Positions 40,459-48,073 of a DNA stretch of 64,000 nt are shown piece by piece (within the stretch, counting starts at the first letter, position 1; every line of letters starts with the position of its first letter). A model generated the notes under the pieces. That model ran no database searches and was not told the DNA's origin. It was given only the letters and a program-made list of their open reading frames with translations. This DNA comes from Ectopseudomonas chengduensis (GTDB lineage Bacteria > Pseudomonadota > Gammaproteobacteria > Pseudomonadales > Pseudomonadaceae), in the NCBI RefSeq assembly GCF_900102635.1, contig NZ_FMZQ01000016.1, positions 1 to 64,000 on the forward strand, given 5' to 3'. The position numbers and the translations under genes were made by a program.

Positions 40459-40686
40459 TCAGGCCTTGAGTACACGTTTGCTGGAGGCGGGGAAGCGTTC
40501 GAGCTTTTCGGCCGGGCGAATCGGCCGCTTCACCAGTTCGCCGCCGCAGTTCGGGCAGCGTAGCGCCAGGATGGATTCGGCGCAGGAGCGGCAGAAGGTG
40601 CACTCGAAGGAGCAGATCAAGGCGTCAACACTGGACGCAGGCAGATCGCAGTCGCAGTTCTCGCAGTTGGGGCGCAGTTCAAGCAT
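40459..40686 (-). CDS. DUF1272 zinc-ribbon protein
   Basis: 75-aa cysteine-rich protein. MLELRPNCENCDCDLP followed by CSFECTFCRSCAE and CPNCGGELVKRP gives nine or more cysteines in CxxC pairs, typical of DUF1272 and likely to bind two zinc ions. The function is unknown. Start 40686 is the family start; the longer in-frame extension is not supported. Confidence 0.88.
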   Translation of the reverse strand: MLELRPNCENCDCDLPASSVDALICSFECTFCRSCAESILALRCPNCGGELVKRPIRPAEKLERFPASSKRVLKA

Positions 40687-40787
40687 GGCGCGAGGCTCGG
40701 CACAGTGGGTGATCGCAGCAGTCTGCAGTCGCTGGCGGCCAAGCGCAACGGGCAAATCTGGGGGCGCGCAAGGCGCCCCGACGGGGT

Positions 40788-41057
40788 TTATTCCGGCATG
40801 CTCCAAGGCGCCAGGTCAAAACCCTGGCTGCGCAGCTCATCACGGGAGCGCTGCAGTGCGTCTTCCAGCTGTTGCGGGTCGCTGTAGGTGGCGCTGGACA
40901 GCTGGGTGCGGCCGAGCAGGCGGGTGTTGGTGCGGTCGATGACGCTGATGCTGACGACGCCGGTGCCGTCCTGCGGAGCCCAGGCCACGCACTGGAACGG
41001 GCGGAAGGCGCGATCGGCAATCAGCAGGGCTTCGTTGAAACGCAGCGGTGTGTTCAT
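40788..41057 (-). CDS. Hypothetical protein, 89 aa
   Basis: The product begins MNTPLRFNEALLIADRAFRP, followed by FQCVAWAPQDGTGVVSISVIDR and a terminal DELRSQGFDLAPWSMPE. It is soluble and compact, resembling small conserved pseudomonad proteins, but I cannot name a family. A GGAGAA site lies upstream of ATG 41057. The DUF1272 gene is 101 bases downstream on the same strand and may be cotranscribed. Confidence 0.65.
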   Translation of the reverse strand: MNTPLRFNEALLIADRAFRPFQCVAWAPQDGTGVVSISVIDRTNTRLLGRTQLSSATYSDPQQLEDALQRSRDELRSQGFDLAPWSMPE

Positions 41058-41238
41058 GGGGTCGGTTTCTCCGAGTTGTTCCCAACAATCAATGGCGGCC
41101 AACAGGTTATTGATGTTGGCCTTTCAATGTTGTTGATGAACTCAGTAGACCCATAAGTCACACATGGCTGAAAAAAGTTTTATTACCGGCGTAGTGTGCC
41201 TTGATAAAAACTTCAGGCGTCTCGCCGGCTACAACTTT

Positions 41239-42432
41239 CTACTGCGAAAGTTCCACCTCTGTTTCTTGCGTAACTGGCTGCGGCGCAGCGTTAGCGAGGG
41301 CTGGGGCGTTGCGCTGATGGCGATAGGCGCTTACCGCCTCATATACCGATTTGCGCAAACGGTTTATGCCCCCGATAGGCCGGTGTTCAGGAAGTGCGTG
41401 CCAGGGGTTGAAGGACAAATTGTCGCAGAACAGGTTTTGTTCGCGGCTATCGAAGTCCTGCGGCTGTACGGTAATACGCGCAACGCTCTCGAAGGGCGAT
41501 ATCTTTTCACTCCATTCGACAGTCGGATCTTCGATGGGCATGTAGTACTGCGCGTTCTGCTTTTGCACCTGAAGTTCAAAACACGCCGGCGCACGGTCCA
41601 GTGACAACTGCTGGTAGAGCGCATTACGCAGGAAGTTGGGCAGGTCGGTGTTTTGTTCCGGCAGCTCGTAGGGTGGGCAATTCTGTGGGGCGGGCACCAC
41701 GCGGTACTTGATGTTCAATTCGCCGAGCTTGAACGGCGCGATGGAGTTGTAGGTAGTGGCCACGGGGCTCTCTGGCGCCGGAGCCAGGGTCTTCAGGGCG
41801 ATAATCAGGTGGCGTGCCTCCCAGGTGCGCGGGTCCCAGCTTGGGAAGAAAGCCTGGACCTTCTTGCCATCTGCCTGAGCGGCGAAATTGGTGCGGTACT
41901 CGGCCACGTCGCGAACGAAGAAGGCTGGATGGTTGAACATCACGAAATCCTGTTCGCCAGCATGCGCCGGACTCTTCATGAGTTTCTTGCCAGGCACGTC
42001 GAGCAGCTTGATGGCCATGCCACGTGCATCGCGGGCACGATCAAACTGCGGGTAAGCGTTGCCGTTGGACAGGCGCATCCAGGCCTGCCAGGTATGCCCA
42101 GGTTCGCTGAACACGCCTTGGCGCAGTGACTCGTCCAGTGTATCCAGCACCTGCACCTCGGCTTTGACGCAGCCGTGGGCCTTGGCATGCGCATCGCGCA
42201 GTACGCGGGTGTTATCACGGTGTTGCTCGACGATGCGTACCGCATCTTCGATGATCAGCCTGGTCAGCGCTTTTTCATCCGGCGCGATCTGTTCTTGCGT
42301 GGAGACCGGGCCGGAGAATTTCCAGGCGTAATAGGCTTCGCCCAAACCCCAGCCAACCAGGCCGACCAGAACGACGGTGAACAGCAGTTTGCCGAGCAGG
42401 CGACCGAGCCAGAGCCAGAAGCGTTTCAACAT
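41239..42432 (-). CDS. Catalase-fold heme protein (y4iL-like), membrane-anchored
   Basis: 397-aa protein with an N-terminal transmembrane helix (LLFTVVLVGLVGWGLGEAYYAW) and a catalase-like domain: RDNTRVLRDAHAKAHGCVKAEVQVLD, RLSNGNAYPQFDRARDARGMAIKLLD and QDFVMFNHPAFFVRD. These are the reduced-catalase family hallmarks, in which the heme pocket may serve peroxidation rather than H2O2 dismutation. It is the second gene of an operon, 33 bases after the RoxA-like di-heme protein. It is likely periplasm-facing. The substrate is unknown. Confidence 0.8.
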   Translation of the reverse strand: MLKRFWLWLGRLLGKLLFTVVLVGLVGWGLGEAYYAWKFSGPVSTQEQIAPDEKALTRLIIEDAVRIVEQHRDNTRVLRDAHAKAHGCVKAEVQVLDTLDESLRQGVFSEPGHTWQAWMRLSNGNAYPQFDRARDARGMAIKLLDVPGKKLMKSPAHAGEQDFVMFNHPAFFVRDVAEYRTNFAAQADGKKVQAFFPSWDPRTWEARHLIIALKTLAPAPESPVATTYNSIAPFKLGELNIKYRVVPAPQNCPPYELPEQNTDLPNFLRNALYQQLSLDRAPACFELQVQKQNAQYYMPIEDPTVEWSEKISPFESVARITVQPQDFDSREQNLFCDNLSFNPWHALPEHRPIGGINRLRKSVYEAVSAYRHQRNAPALANAAPQPVTQETEVELSQ

Positions 42433-42465
42433 CGTTGCAATCCTTGTTCTAGATATCGGTTGAAA

Positions 42466-44340
42466 TCAGCCTTCGCAGCTCGGCCCGGGTGTCCAGGTTT
42501 GTACCGGCACGTCGCTGAGCTGAGTCTCCAGGTCAGCGTTGCCGAGCACCTTGAGGTATTCGATCAGCGCCAGGCGTTCGTCCGGCGACAAGGCGCGCCC
42601 GATGACGCCCTCCTGACGGCAGCCATCGCGGAACTCATGGCCACCATTGCCATTGCCGGTAACGCGGGTATCGAGCAGGAAACCACCCGGGAACTTGTCG
42701 CTGCGATAGCCCACGCGTACCGGGTCGAATTCGAAATTACCGACCCAGAACTGGGCCTGCCGCTCGTATACAGGAGAGAGCAGCTCGAACAGATTGGGCA
42801 CCGATCCGTTGTGCAGGAAGGGCGGGGTGGCCCAGATACCATCGAGTGGGCGGGCCTTGTAGCCGCGCTTCTCCTGAACGCCGATGGGCAGGCCGTAGCC
42901 GTCCATTTCCTTGCGCTGGCGTGGCCCGATACCGGCGTCCTGATAGGCGCGGTTCTCCACATAAGCAGTGATATAGGCCAGGCCCTTGGCGCTGGAAATG
43001 CTCTTGAAATCGACCTCATCGAGGCTGGCGCCGTACAGACGCACGTCCAGCTTCGACAACTCGGCCTTGGTCCAGCCCAGGCGACTGATGTCGAAACGAT
43101 GGTCAGCGATGTTGTCGGCGGTAGTTGGGTCGGTGCCGACGATGCTGATCGGTACGACGCGCATCTTCCACTCAGGATCGCGCGACGGTGCCAGGCGCTG
43201 GTCGCGCGGCTTGGGATCGGGGGCATGACAATAGGCGCAATTCTCGGTGTAGAGCGCCTTGCCACGGCTGGCCAGCGGCAGATCCACCTTGCCGAATACA
43301 GCCTCTGGCCACTTGGGTGGCTGCAGCCGTTTCAAGGTTTCCTCAAGGGTGTAGAGGTCATGCAGGCGCACGCTGGAGGCGTAGCGATCAGCCTCGGCAA
43401 CGCCTTTGCCGTGTTCGTCGAGCAGATGCAGGCTGGCGCCTACGCCCAGGGCTTCGCCAACGTTGCGCGCCATCGGTTGCATGGCCGAGCCATTCCATTG
43501 CACCCAGTCGAATTTCCAGATGTCCCAGAGTTGCGGGTAGCTGACCGGGGCATTGGCGACGCGGTAGTTGGCGTCATCCAGCACATCGCCGAACACGGTA
43601 TTGGCGATACGACCGAATGCATCGGTACGGCCAAAGCCTTCTTCGGTCGGATACAGGCCGCGGTGCCAGTCGTTGAAGGCAGTTGCCAGCAGCCGGTCGA
43701 GCACTTGCTTGAAATCCTCGCGTAGCTGGTCACGGCCTTGCGGGTATTGATCACCCAGGACTTCCTGGGCAAAACGACGGAATTTCAGCGGGTTGTAATA
43801 GGTGAAGGCCATGCTCATACCCAGCGCCTGGCCAAAACCGCCGCCGCGTAGGGTCGGCACGGTAGAGGCTAGAGAGTGCAGGGCGGCACCACCGTCGATA
43901 CGCACAGCCTGGCCTTTGTAGCGCAGCTCGCCGGTATGGCAGGCGGCGCAGCTGATATCGAGAAAGTGCTCGCCGCTTTCGCTGTCCTGGTGACGGGTAA
44001 AACCGACCGGCAGATTGCCGGGATTCAGAGCGCTTGGCTGCTGCTTGGGATCGGTGAGAAAGCCGAAGCGGGCCAGATAATCGAGGCGGGCGAATTTCTC
44101 GGTACCGAACGGCATTTCCAGCGCGCTGAACCAGTCATAGCGCAGGCCTTTAACCGTGGTGCCCTGCGGCGTGTAGTAATAGGTCTGGCGCTGCTCTTCG
44201 CCCCACTGGTCCAGATAGTGCAAATCGCTGGGCTGCTGATAGGTCGGCAGGTTGGGGTTGGCGACGTAATACAGCGCCACCGCCAGGCCGATCAGCGCCA
44301 GCAAGATGAAAAGTTTCAGGGCACGGCGGAGCAGACGCAT
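42466..44340 (-). CDS. RoxA-like di-heme cytochrome c peroxidase/oxygenase
   Basis: 624-aa protein with an N-terminal transmembrane anchor (LFILLALIGLAVALYYV) and two c-type heme motifs, C131-AA-C134-H135 and C368-AY-C371-H372. The spacing and the WNGSAMQPMARNVGEALGVGA block resemble the MauG/RoxA superfamily, whose members are peroxidases or dioxygenases such as rubber oxygenase RoxA. Chemistry here could be oxidative cleavage or electron transfer to peroxide. The partner catalase-like gene follows, and a divergent regulator lies upstream. Confidence 0.8.
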   Translation of the reverse strand: MRLLRRALKLFILLALIGLAVALYYVANPNLPTYQQPSDLHYLDQWGEEQRQTYYYTPQGTTVKGLRYDWFSALEMPFGTEKFARLDYLARFGFLTDPKQQPSALNPGNLPVGFTRHQDSESGEHFLDISCAACHTGELRYKGQAVRIDGGAALHSLASTVPTLRGGGFGQALGMSMAFTYYNPLKFRRFAQEVLGDQYPQGRDQLREDFKQVLDRLLATAFNDWHRGLYPTEEGFGRTDAFGRIANTVFGDVLDDANYRVANAPVSYPQLWDIWKFDWVQWNGSAMQPMARNVGEALGVGASLHLLDEHGKGVAEADRYASSVRLHDLYTLEETLKRLQPPKWPEAVFGKVDLPLASRGKALYTENCAYCHAPDPKPRDQRLAPSRDPEWKMRVVPISIVGTDPTTADNIADHRFDISRLGWTKAELSKLDVRLYGASLDEVDFKSISSAKGLAYITAYVENRAYQDAGIGPRQRKEMDGYGLPIGVQEKRGYKARPLDGIWATPPFLHNGSVPNLFELLSPVYERQAQFWVGNFEFDPVRVGYRSDKFPGGFLLDTRVTGNGNGGHEFRDGCRQEGVIGRALSPDERLALIEYLKVLGNADLETQLSDVPVQTWTPGPSCEG

Positions 44341-44380
44341 CGGAGACTTCCTTGTAGCGTTCTTATTAATTGGTCTGTTA

Positions 44381-44404
44381 TGCCAATACTGCAGACTATT
44401 GGCA
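44381..44404. promoter_or_regulatory. Perfect 8+8 bp dyad between di-heme gene and regulator
   Basis: TGCCAATA at 44381-44388 and TATTGGCA at 44397-44404 form an exact inverted repeat with an 8-base spacer, 41-64 bp upstream of the di-heme start. Size and symmetry suit a dimeric HTH protein such as the Fis-type domain of the adjacent regulator. Confidence 0.55.
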
Positions 44405-44567
44405 AGGTGCCATCGCCTTGATCATGAAAACTCTGCAATAACCAGTAGGAACAATGCATATAGAGAAATGATCCATGAAGCGTCAAAGTTCTTGCTAGCT
44501 TTACGTTTGCGAGCGCCAAATTGTTGTTTTTATTGGGATTACAAAATAATGGCGCCAAGGATGGAGT

Positions 44568-45779
44568 ATGTTGGAGGTTGTTTCCGTCGCATCCCGGCAA
44601 TTACTGATGCTCGATCCTTTCGATGCATGCGAAGCGCTGCTTCAACCATTGCAGGCCGCTGGCTGGTCAGTGCAGCACTGCACGCCAGAAACGCTCAACG
44701 GCCATTTAGGTGATGCACTCCTGCTTCACCTCGATCAGCGACCGAGTCATGCATTGCTCAAACAGCTGCAACTGACGGGACTGGGTTGCATCGTGCTGGC
44801 GGATGCCGAGCGATTGATGCAGATCGGCGGCGAAGAGCTGGTCGGCGAATGGTGTTTCGCCGCGCTGACATTGCCGGGGGAAATGCCCCGCTTACTGGAA
44901 ACCTTGCAACAGGCGCAGGCAGCCACTCGCTTGCGCAGATTGAAAAGCGGACGACAACTGCCGCAGTTCTTGGGCAATTGCGGTGCAGCGCGCAGTCTGC
45001 GGCGGCAGCTGGATCGCCTGAGCCGTATCGAAGGGCCGCTACTTGTCAGTGGGGAACGTGGTAGCGGCAAGCATCTTCTGGCCCGTTTGCTCCATCAGCG
45101 CTCATCCTTTGCTGGCCAGGCCATGCGCGCTATCGACTGCGCCGAGCCTCTCGACGAGGCCGCGCTCGCCGCATCGAGCGTTACCAGCGTACTGCTCGAA
45201 AACGCCTCCCTGCTTTCTGCGGCTGACCAGCAAAGGTTGCTGGACTACCTGCAGCGCCATCCTCAAGCACATCTATTGACCCTGGACCGAGGCGAGTTGG
45301 TGCAGGCACTGCAGCAGGGACGTTTCAGGCGGGATCTGTTTCATCAATTGGCGGCGCAACAGCTACAAACGCCGAATCTGCGCGAACATCCAGGTGATCT
45401 GTCGCTGCTGGCCGAGCATTTCGCCAAACAGCACGGGGCGATGATCGGGCGGCATCACCGGCGTTTCAGTGAAGAAGCGATCGAAGCCATGATCAGCCAT
45501 CCCTGGCCAGGCAATGTGCGCGAGCTGCGCAATCGCGTGATACGCGCACTGGTGCAGGCTCAAGGACGACAGATTCTTGCAGCCGACCTTGGCTTGCGCC
45601 CGGCACAGGTCAGCATCGACACCCCGGTAACGCTGGAGGACTACATACTACGGGCCGAGCGGCAGGCGCTGAACGACGTCCTGGGCCGCTACGCCAACAA
45701 CATGAGCCAGGCGGCGCGGACGCTCGGGGTGTCTCGGCCAACCTTCTATCGCTTGCTGCACAAGCATCGCCTGCGCTGA
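44568..45779 (+). CDS. NtrC/VpsR-like regulator with degenerate AAA+ domain
   Basis: 403-aa protein: a receiver-like but poorly conserved N-terminal domain (1-125), an AAA+ domain (135-325) and a Fis-type HTH (about 370-402, NNMSQAARTLGVSRPTFYRLL). Walker A is kept as GERGSGK at 162-168. The GAFTGA sigma-54 contact loop is absent, the stretch before Walker B is shortened, and Walker B reads VLLENA without the acidic pair. It probably does not drive sigma-54 and instead acts like VpsR with sigma-70. ATG 44568 has AAGGA six bases upstream. Divergent from the di-heme operon. Confidence 0.82.
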   Translation: MLEVVSVASRQLLMLDPFDACEALLQPLQAAGWSVQHCTPETLNGHLGDALLLHLDQRPSHALLKQLQLTGLGCIVLADAERLMQIGGEELVGEWCFAALTLPGEMPRLLETLQQAQAATRLRRLKSGRQLPQFLGNCGAARSLRRQLDRLSRIEGPLLVSGERGSGKHLLARLLHQRSSFAGQAMRAIDCAEPLDEAALAASSVTSVLLENASLLSAADQQRLLDYLQRHPQAHLLTLDRGELVQALQQGRFRRDLFHQLAAQQLQTPNLREHPGDLSLLAEHFAKQHGAMIGRHHRRFSEEAIEAMISHPWPGNVRELRNRVIRALVQAQGRQILAADLGLRPAQVSIDTPVTLEDYILRAERQALNDVLGRYANNMSQAARTLGVSRPTFYRLLHKHRLR

Positions 45780-45848
45780 GACTCATGGCTGTAACGCTTA
45801 AGAAACACTGCTAAGGTGCTCGGCACACCTATCGTCAAGGAGATCGTC

Positions 45849-46316
45849 ATGCACCCGTTCGACGCCGAGAAGCCGCCGCAACTGGCCGTGTTGCTGGGTT
45901 ATGCCGGATTGGTTCCATTCGTTGGCGGTGCGCTGGGTATCTGGGTGATTCCCATGGGCTGGCGACCTTTCGTGCTGGCTGCGTTGCTGGATTTCGCAGC
46001 CGTGATCCTGGCTTTCATGGGCGCCATCCACTGGGGGCTGGCGATGCGGGCGGAGGAAACCGACGAGAATGCCAAGTTGCAGTTGGGGCTCTCGGTGATC
46101 CCGCCCTTGTTGGGCTGGGCTGCACTGGCTGGCGGACTGCCGATGGGCTTGTCGCTACCGATTTTCCTTTTTGCCTTTATCGGCCTGTATCTGGCAGACA
46201 TGCACGCGGTACGCGTAGGACTGGCGCCGCAATGGTATCCGGCACTGCGTACGCCGTTGACGCTGGTGGTGTGCCTGAGCCTGTTAGTGGCCTGGGCCAG
46301 CGTACTGATCCGCTGA
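45849..46316 (+). CDS. DUF3429 membrane protein
   Basis: 155-aa protein with about five helices. The GAIHWGLAM motif near residue 60 and the PPLLGWAALAGG helix are typical of DUF3429, whose role is unknown. A strong AAGGAG site precedes ATG 45849. The end overlaps the convergent NadR-like gene by 33 bases. Confidence 0.85.
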   Translation: MHPFDAEKPPQLAVLLGYAGLVPFVGGALGIWVIPMGWRPFVLAALLDFAAVILAFMGAIHWGLAMRAEETDENAKLQLGLSVIPPLLGWAALAGGLPMGLSLPIFLFAFIGLYLADMHAVRVGLAPQWYPALRTPLTLVVCLSLLVAWASVLIR

Positions 46317-46835
46317 GCCGAGCAGCGTTGCGACCTGCTTCAGCGCTGCCTGGCGCCTCTCGTCCCAGCCACCTGAAAGTTCGCAGAAACGCTGCCCGTT
46401 ACCCTGCAGCCAGCCCCGGCAGGCCTGATGAAAAGCCTGGCGCTCTGCCAGCTGTGGCTGGCAACGCTGGCCATCTTCGACCCAGGGCACGCCAGCGGGG
46501 TCGAGCAACAGATGCTGGTCGTAGTGACGCGCCAGCAATTCGGCCTCCAACCACTGCGGACAGTCGCCAAACAGACATCGGCTCCAGAGCATGTTGCTCA
46601 GCAGGTGGGTGTCGAGGATCAGCAGCGGCGGTCTGGCTGCCCGCGCCGCGTCCTCCCAGGCCAACTGGCCGCGCGCGATCTCGGCGATGTCGGCGTAACA
46701 GGTATCGCGCTGCTGCTCATCGATGAAATGGCGCACGTACTCGCCCACCACCACGCCACCGAAGCGTGCCTGTATGTGCGCCGCCAGCCAGCTTTTGCCG
46801 CTGGACTCCGGCCCGGTCAGCACCAGTACCTTCAT
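46284..46835 (-). CDS. NadR-like nicotinamide riboside kinase (AAA ATPase)
   Basis: 183-aa P-loop protein resembling only the C-terminal kinase domain of NadR: Walker A GPESSGKS at residues 8-15, then VVGEYVRHFIDEQQ and LLILDTHLLSNMLWSRCLFG. It would phosphorylate nicotinamide riboside to NMN. The HTH and adenylyltransferase domains of full NadR are missing. It overlaps pnuC by four bases, which supports a salvage role. Confidence 0.85.
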   Translation of the reverse strand: MKVLVLTGPESSGKSWLAAHIQARFGGVVVGEYVRHFIDEQQRDTCYADIAEIARGQLAWEDAARAARPPLLILDTHLLSNMLWSRCLFGDCPQWLEAELLARHYDQHLLLDPAGVPWVEDGQRCQPQLAERQAFHQACRGWLQGNGQRFCELSGGWDERRQAALKQVATLLGSADQYAGPGH

Positions 46836-47401
46836 GGCGCGTACTGCAACGCCGGGTCGCGACGCCAGCTCAGCCAGCCGCTGATGGCCAATGCGGTGAA
46901 AGCAGCGTAGAGACCAGCAGTAAGGTACAGCTCGCTATAGAGGAAGAAGGCCACATAGCAGAGGTCTACCACCACCCAAAGTGCCCAGCATTGCAGGCGT
47001 TTCTGCGCCATCCACAGCTGCGCGACCAGGCTGAAGGCAGTCAGCGCCGAATCCAGCCAGGGTGAGCTGGCGTCGGTGTAGGTCGCCATGAGATAGCCGA
47101 GCAGCCCGGCACCGAGCGCGCCGATCAACAATCCAGTCAGGGCTTCGAGCATGCCCAGGCGGCTGACCTTGCGCCCATCATGGCGTTCGCCGCCACGGGT
47201 CCACTGCCACCAGCCGTAGAGCTGCAGCGCGGCGAACAACAGTTGCAGAAGCAGGTTGGAGTACAGGCGCCAGTCATAGAACAGCCAGGCGTAGAGCAAC
47301 ACCATCACCAGGCCGATGGGCCAGCACCAGGGGTTCTGTCTGACCGTCAGCCACACCGCGACGATGCCGAGCCCGGCAGCAACGAGTTCGAGCCAGGACA
47401 T
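46832..47401 (-). CDS. pnuC: Nicotinamide riboside transporter PnuC
   Basis: 189-aa membrane protein with about seven helices. The PnuC pattern is visible: WLTVRQNPWCWPIGLVMVLL, FYDWRLYSNLLLQLLFAALQLYGWWQW and WVVVDLCYVAFF. It takes up nicotinamide riboside, trapped by phosphorylation by the NadR-like kinase encoded next (ATGA overlap). Confidence 0.93.
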   Translation of the reverse strand: MSWLELVAAGLGIVAVWLTVRQNPWCWPIGLVMVLLYAWLFYDWRLYSNLLLQLLFAALQLYGWWQWTRGGERHDGRKVSRLGMLEALTGLLIGALGAGLLGYLMATYTDASSPWLDSALTAFSLVAQLWMAQKRLQCWALWVVVDLCYVAFFLYSELYLTAGLYAAFTALAISGWLSWRRDPALQYAP

Positions 47402-47451
47402 CCGGCGTCCTCAAATCAGAAAAGGGTGCAGATTGTACTGATGCCGGCGGT

Positions 47452-48066
47452 TCAGCACACCAGGCTGTCGGCTTGTCGATAGAGCATCAGCAGCTTGCGG
47501 GTGATGGTTTGCTGGATGTCGTCGCGCTCGAAGCTCGACAGCCGCTCTAGGCGCGCGAGTTGCAGGCGATGCAGGTGGATATAGGGCATCTGCTGGTCGA
47601 ATTCGCGCAGGTCGCCCTTCATCAGCACCGGCAGGAACAGATCACCGATTTTCTTCTGGTTGCTGATGATCTGCGCCAGTGCCGGTTTGAAGGGCATGGT
47701 CTTGGGCGCAGGCCCATCGTCCTTGATCTGGGTGCTGAGTAGGAGCCCAGGTTTGCCCAGAACCTTGCCCGGCAACACGCACAGACCCGTCTTGCGGATG
47801 GCCTGGCTGTCGATGCCGTGCAGGGTGTCGTGGAAGGCATAGGGGTTGGGCAGCACCACCATCTTACGACCGAGATCGGTGGGGAAGTGCAGGCTGTAGT
47901 TGGTGTACAGCTGCCCCACCGATTCGGAATAGACGCACAGGCGATTCTCGAACAGCTTGATGAAACGCTCGGCCAGCTCGCGGCGGGCCATGCTGTCCAG
48001 GTCCCAGATCAGGTCCTGGTTCTGCGGCCGACTGAAATCGACCTCCTGATGTTGCATGCTGCTCAT
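47452..48066 (-). CDS. Conserved hypothetical protein downstream of chemoreceptor
   Basis: 204-aa soluble protein beginning MSSMQHQEVDFSRPQNQDLIW. Segments include RFIKLFENRLCVYSESVGQLYTNYSLHFP and PYIHLHRLQLARLERLSS. I do not recognise a family. It starts eight bases after the stop of the chemoreceptor gene, so the two are cotranscribed; a start at 48057 (MQHQE) is also possible. Linkage suggests a chemosensory or signalling role, but nothing in the sequence proves it. Confidence 0.65.
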   Translation of the reverse strand: MSSMQHQEVDFSRPQNQDLIWDLDSMARRELAERFIKLFENRLCVYSESVGQLYTNYSLHFPTDLGRKMVVLPNPYAFHDTLHGIDSQAIRKTGLCVLPGKVLGKPGLLLSTQIKDDGPAPKTMPFKPALAQIISNQKKIGDLFLPVLMKGDLREFDQQMPYIHLHRLQLARLERLSSFERDDIQQTITRKLLMLYRQADSLVC

Positions 48067-48073
48067 GCTCGAC

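Noticed and set aside
40761-40779. GC-rich hairpin GGGGCGC / GCGCCCC after the 89-aa gene as terminator
   Set aside because: It has no T run on the relevant strand, so it was not called a terminator.
41164-41604. A 146-codon plus-strand frame over the end of the catalase-like gene
   Set aside because: Largely antisense to the catalase-like gene, with no plausible ribosome-binding site or domain.
44341-44567. Sigma-54 promoter in front of the di-heme gene
   Set aside because: GG and GC pairs exist (for example TGGCACCTTGCC), but none has the required -24/-12 spacing of ten bases, and the adjacent regulator lacks GAFTGA.
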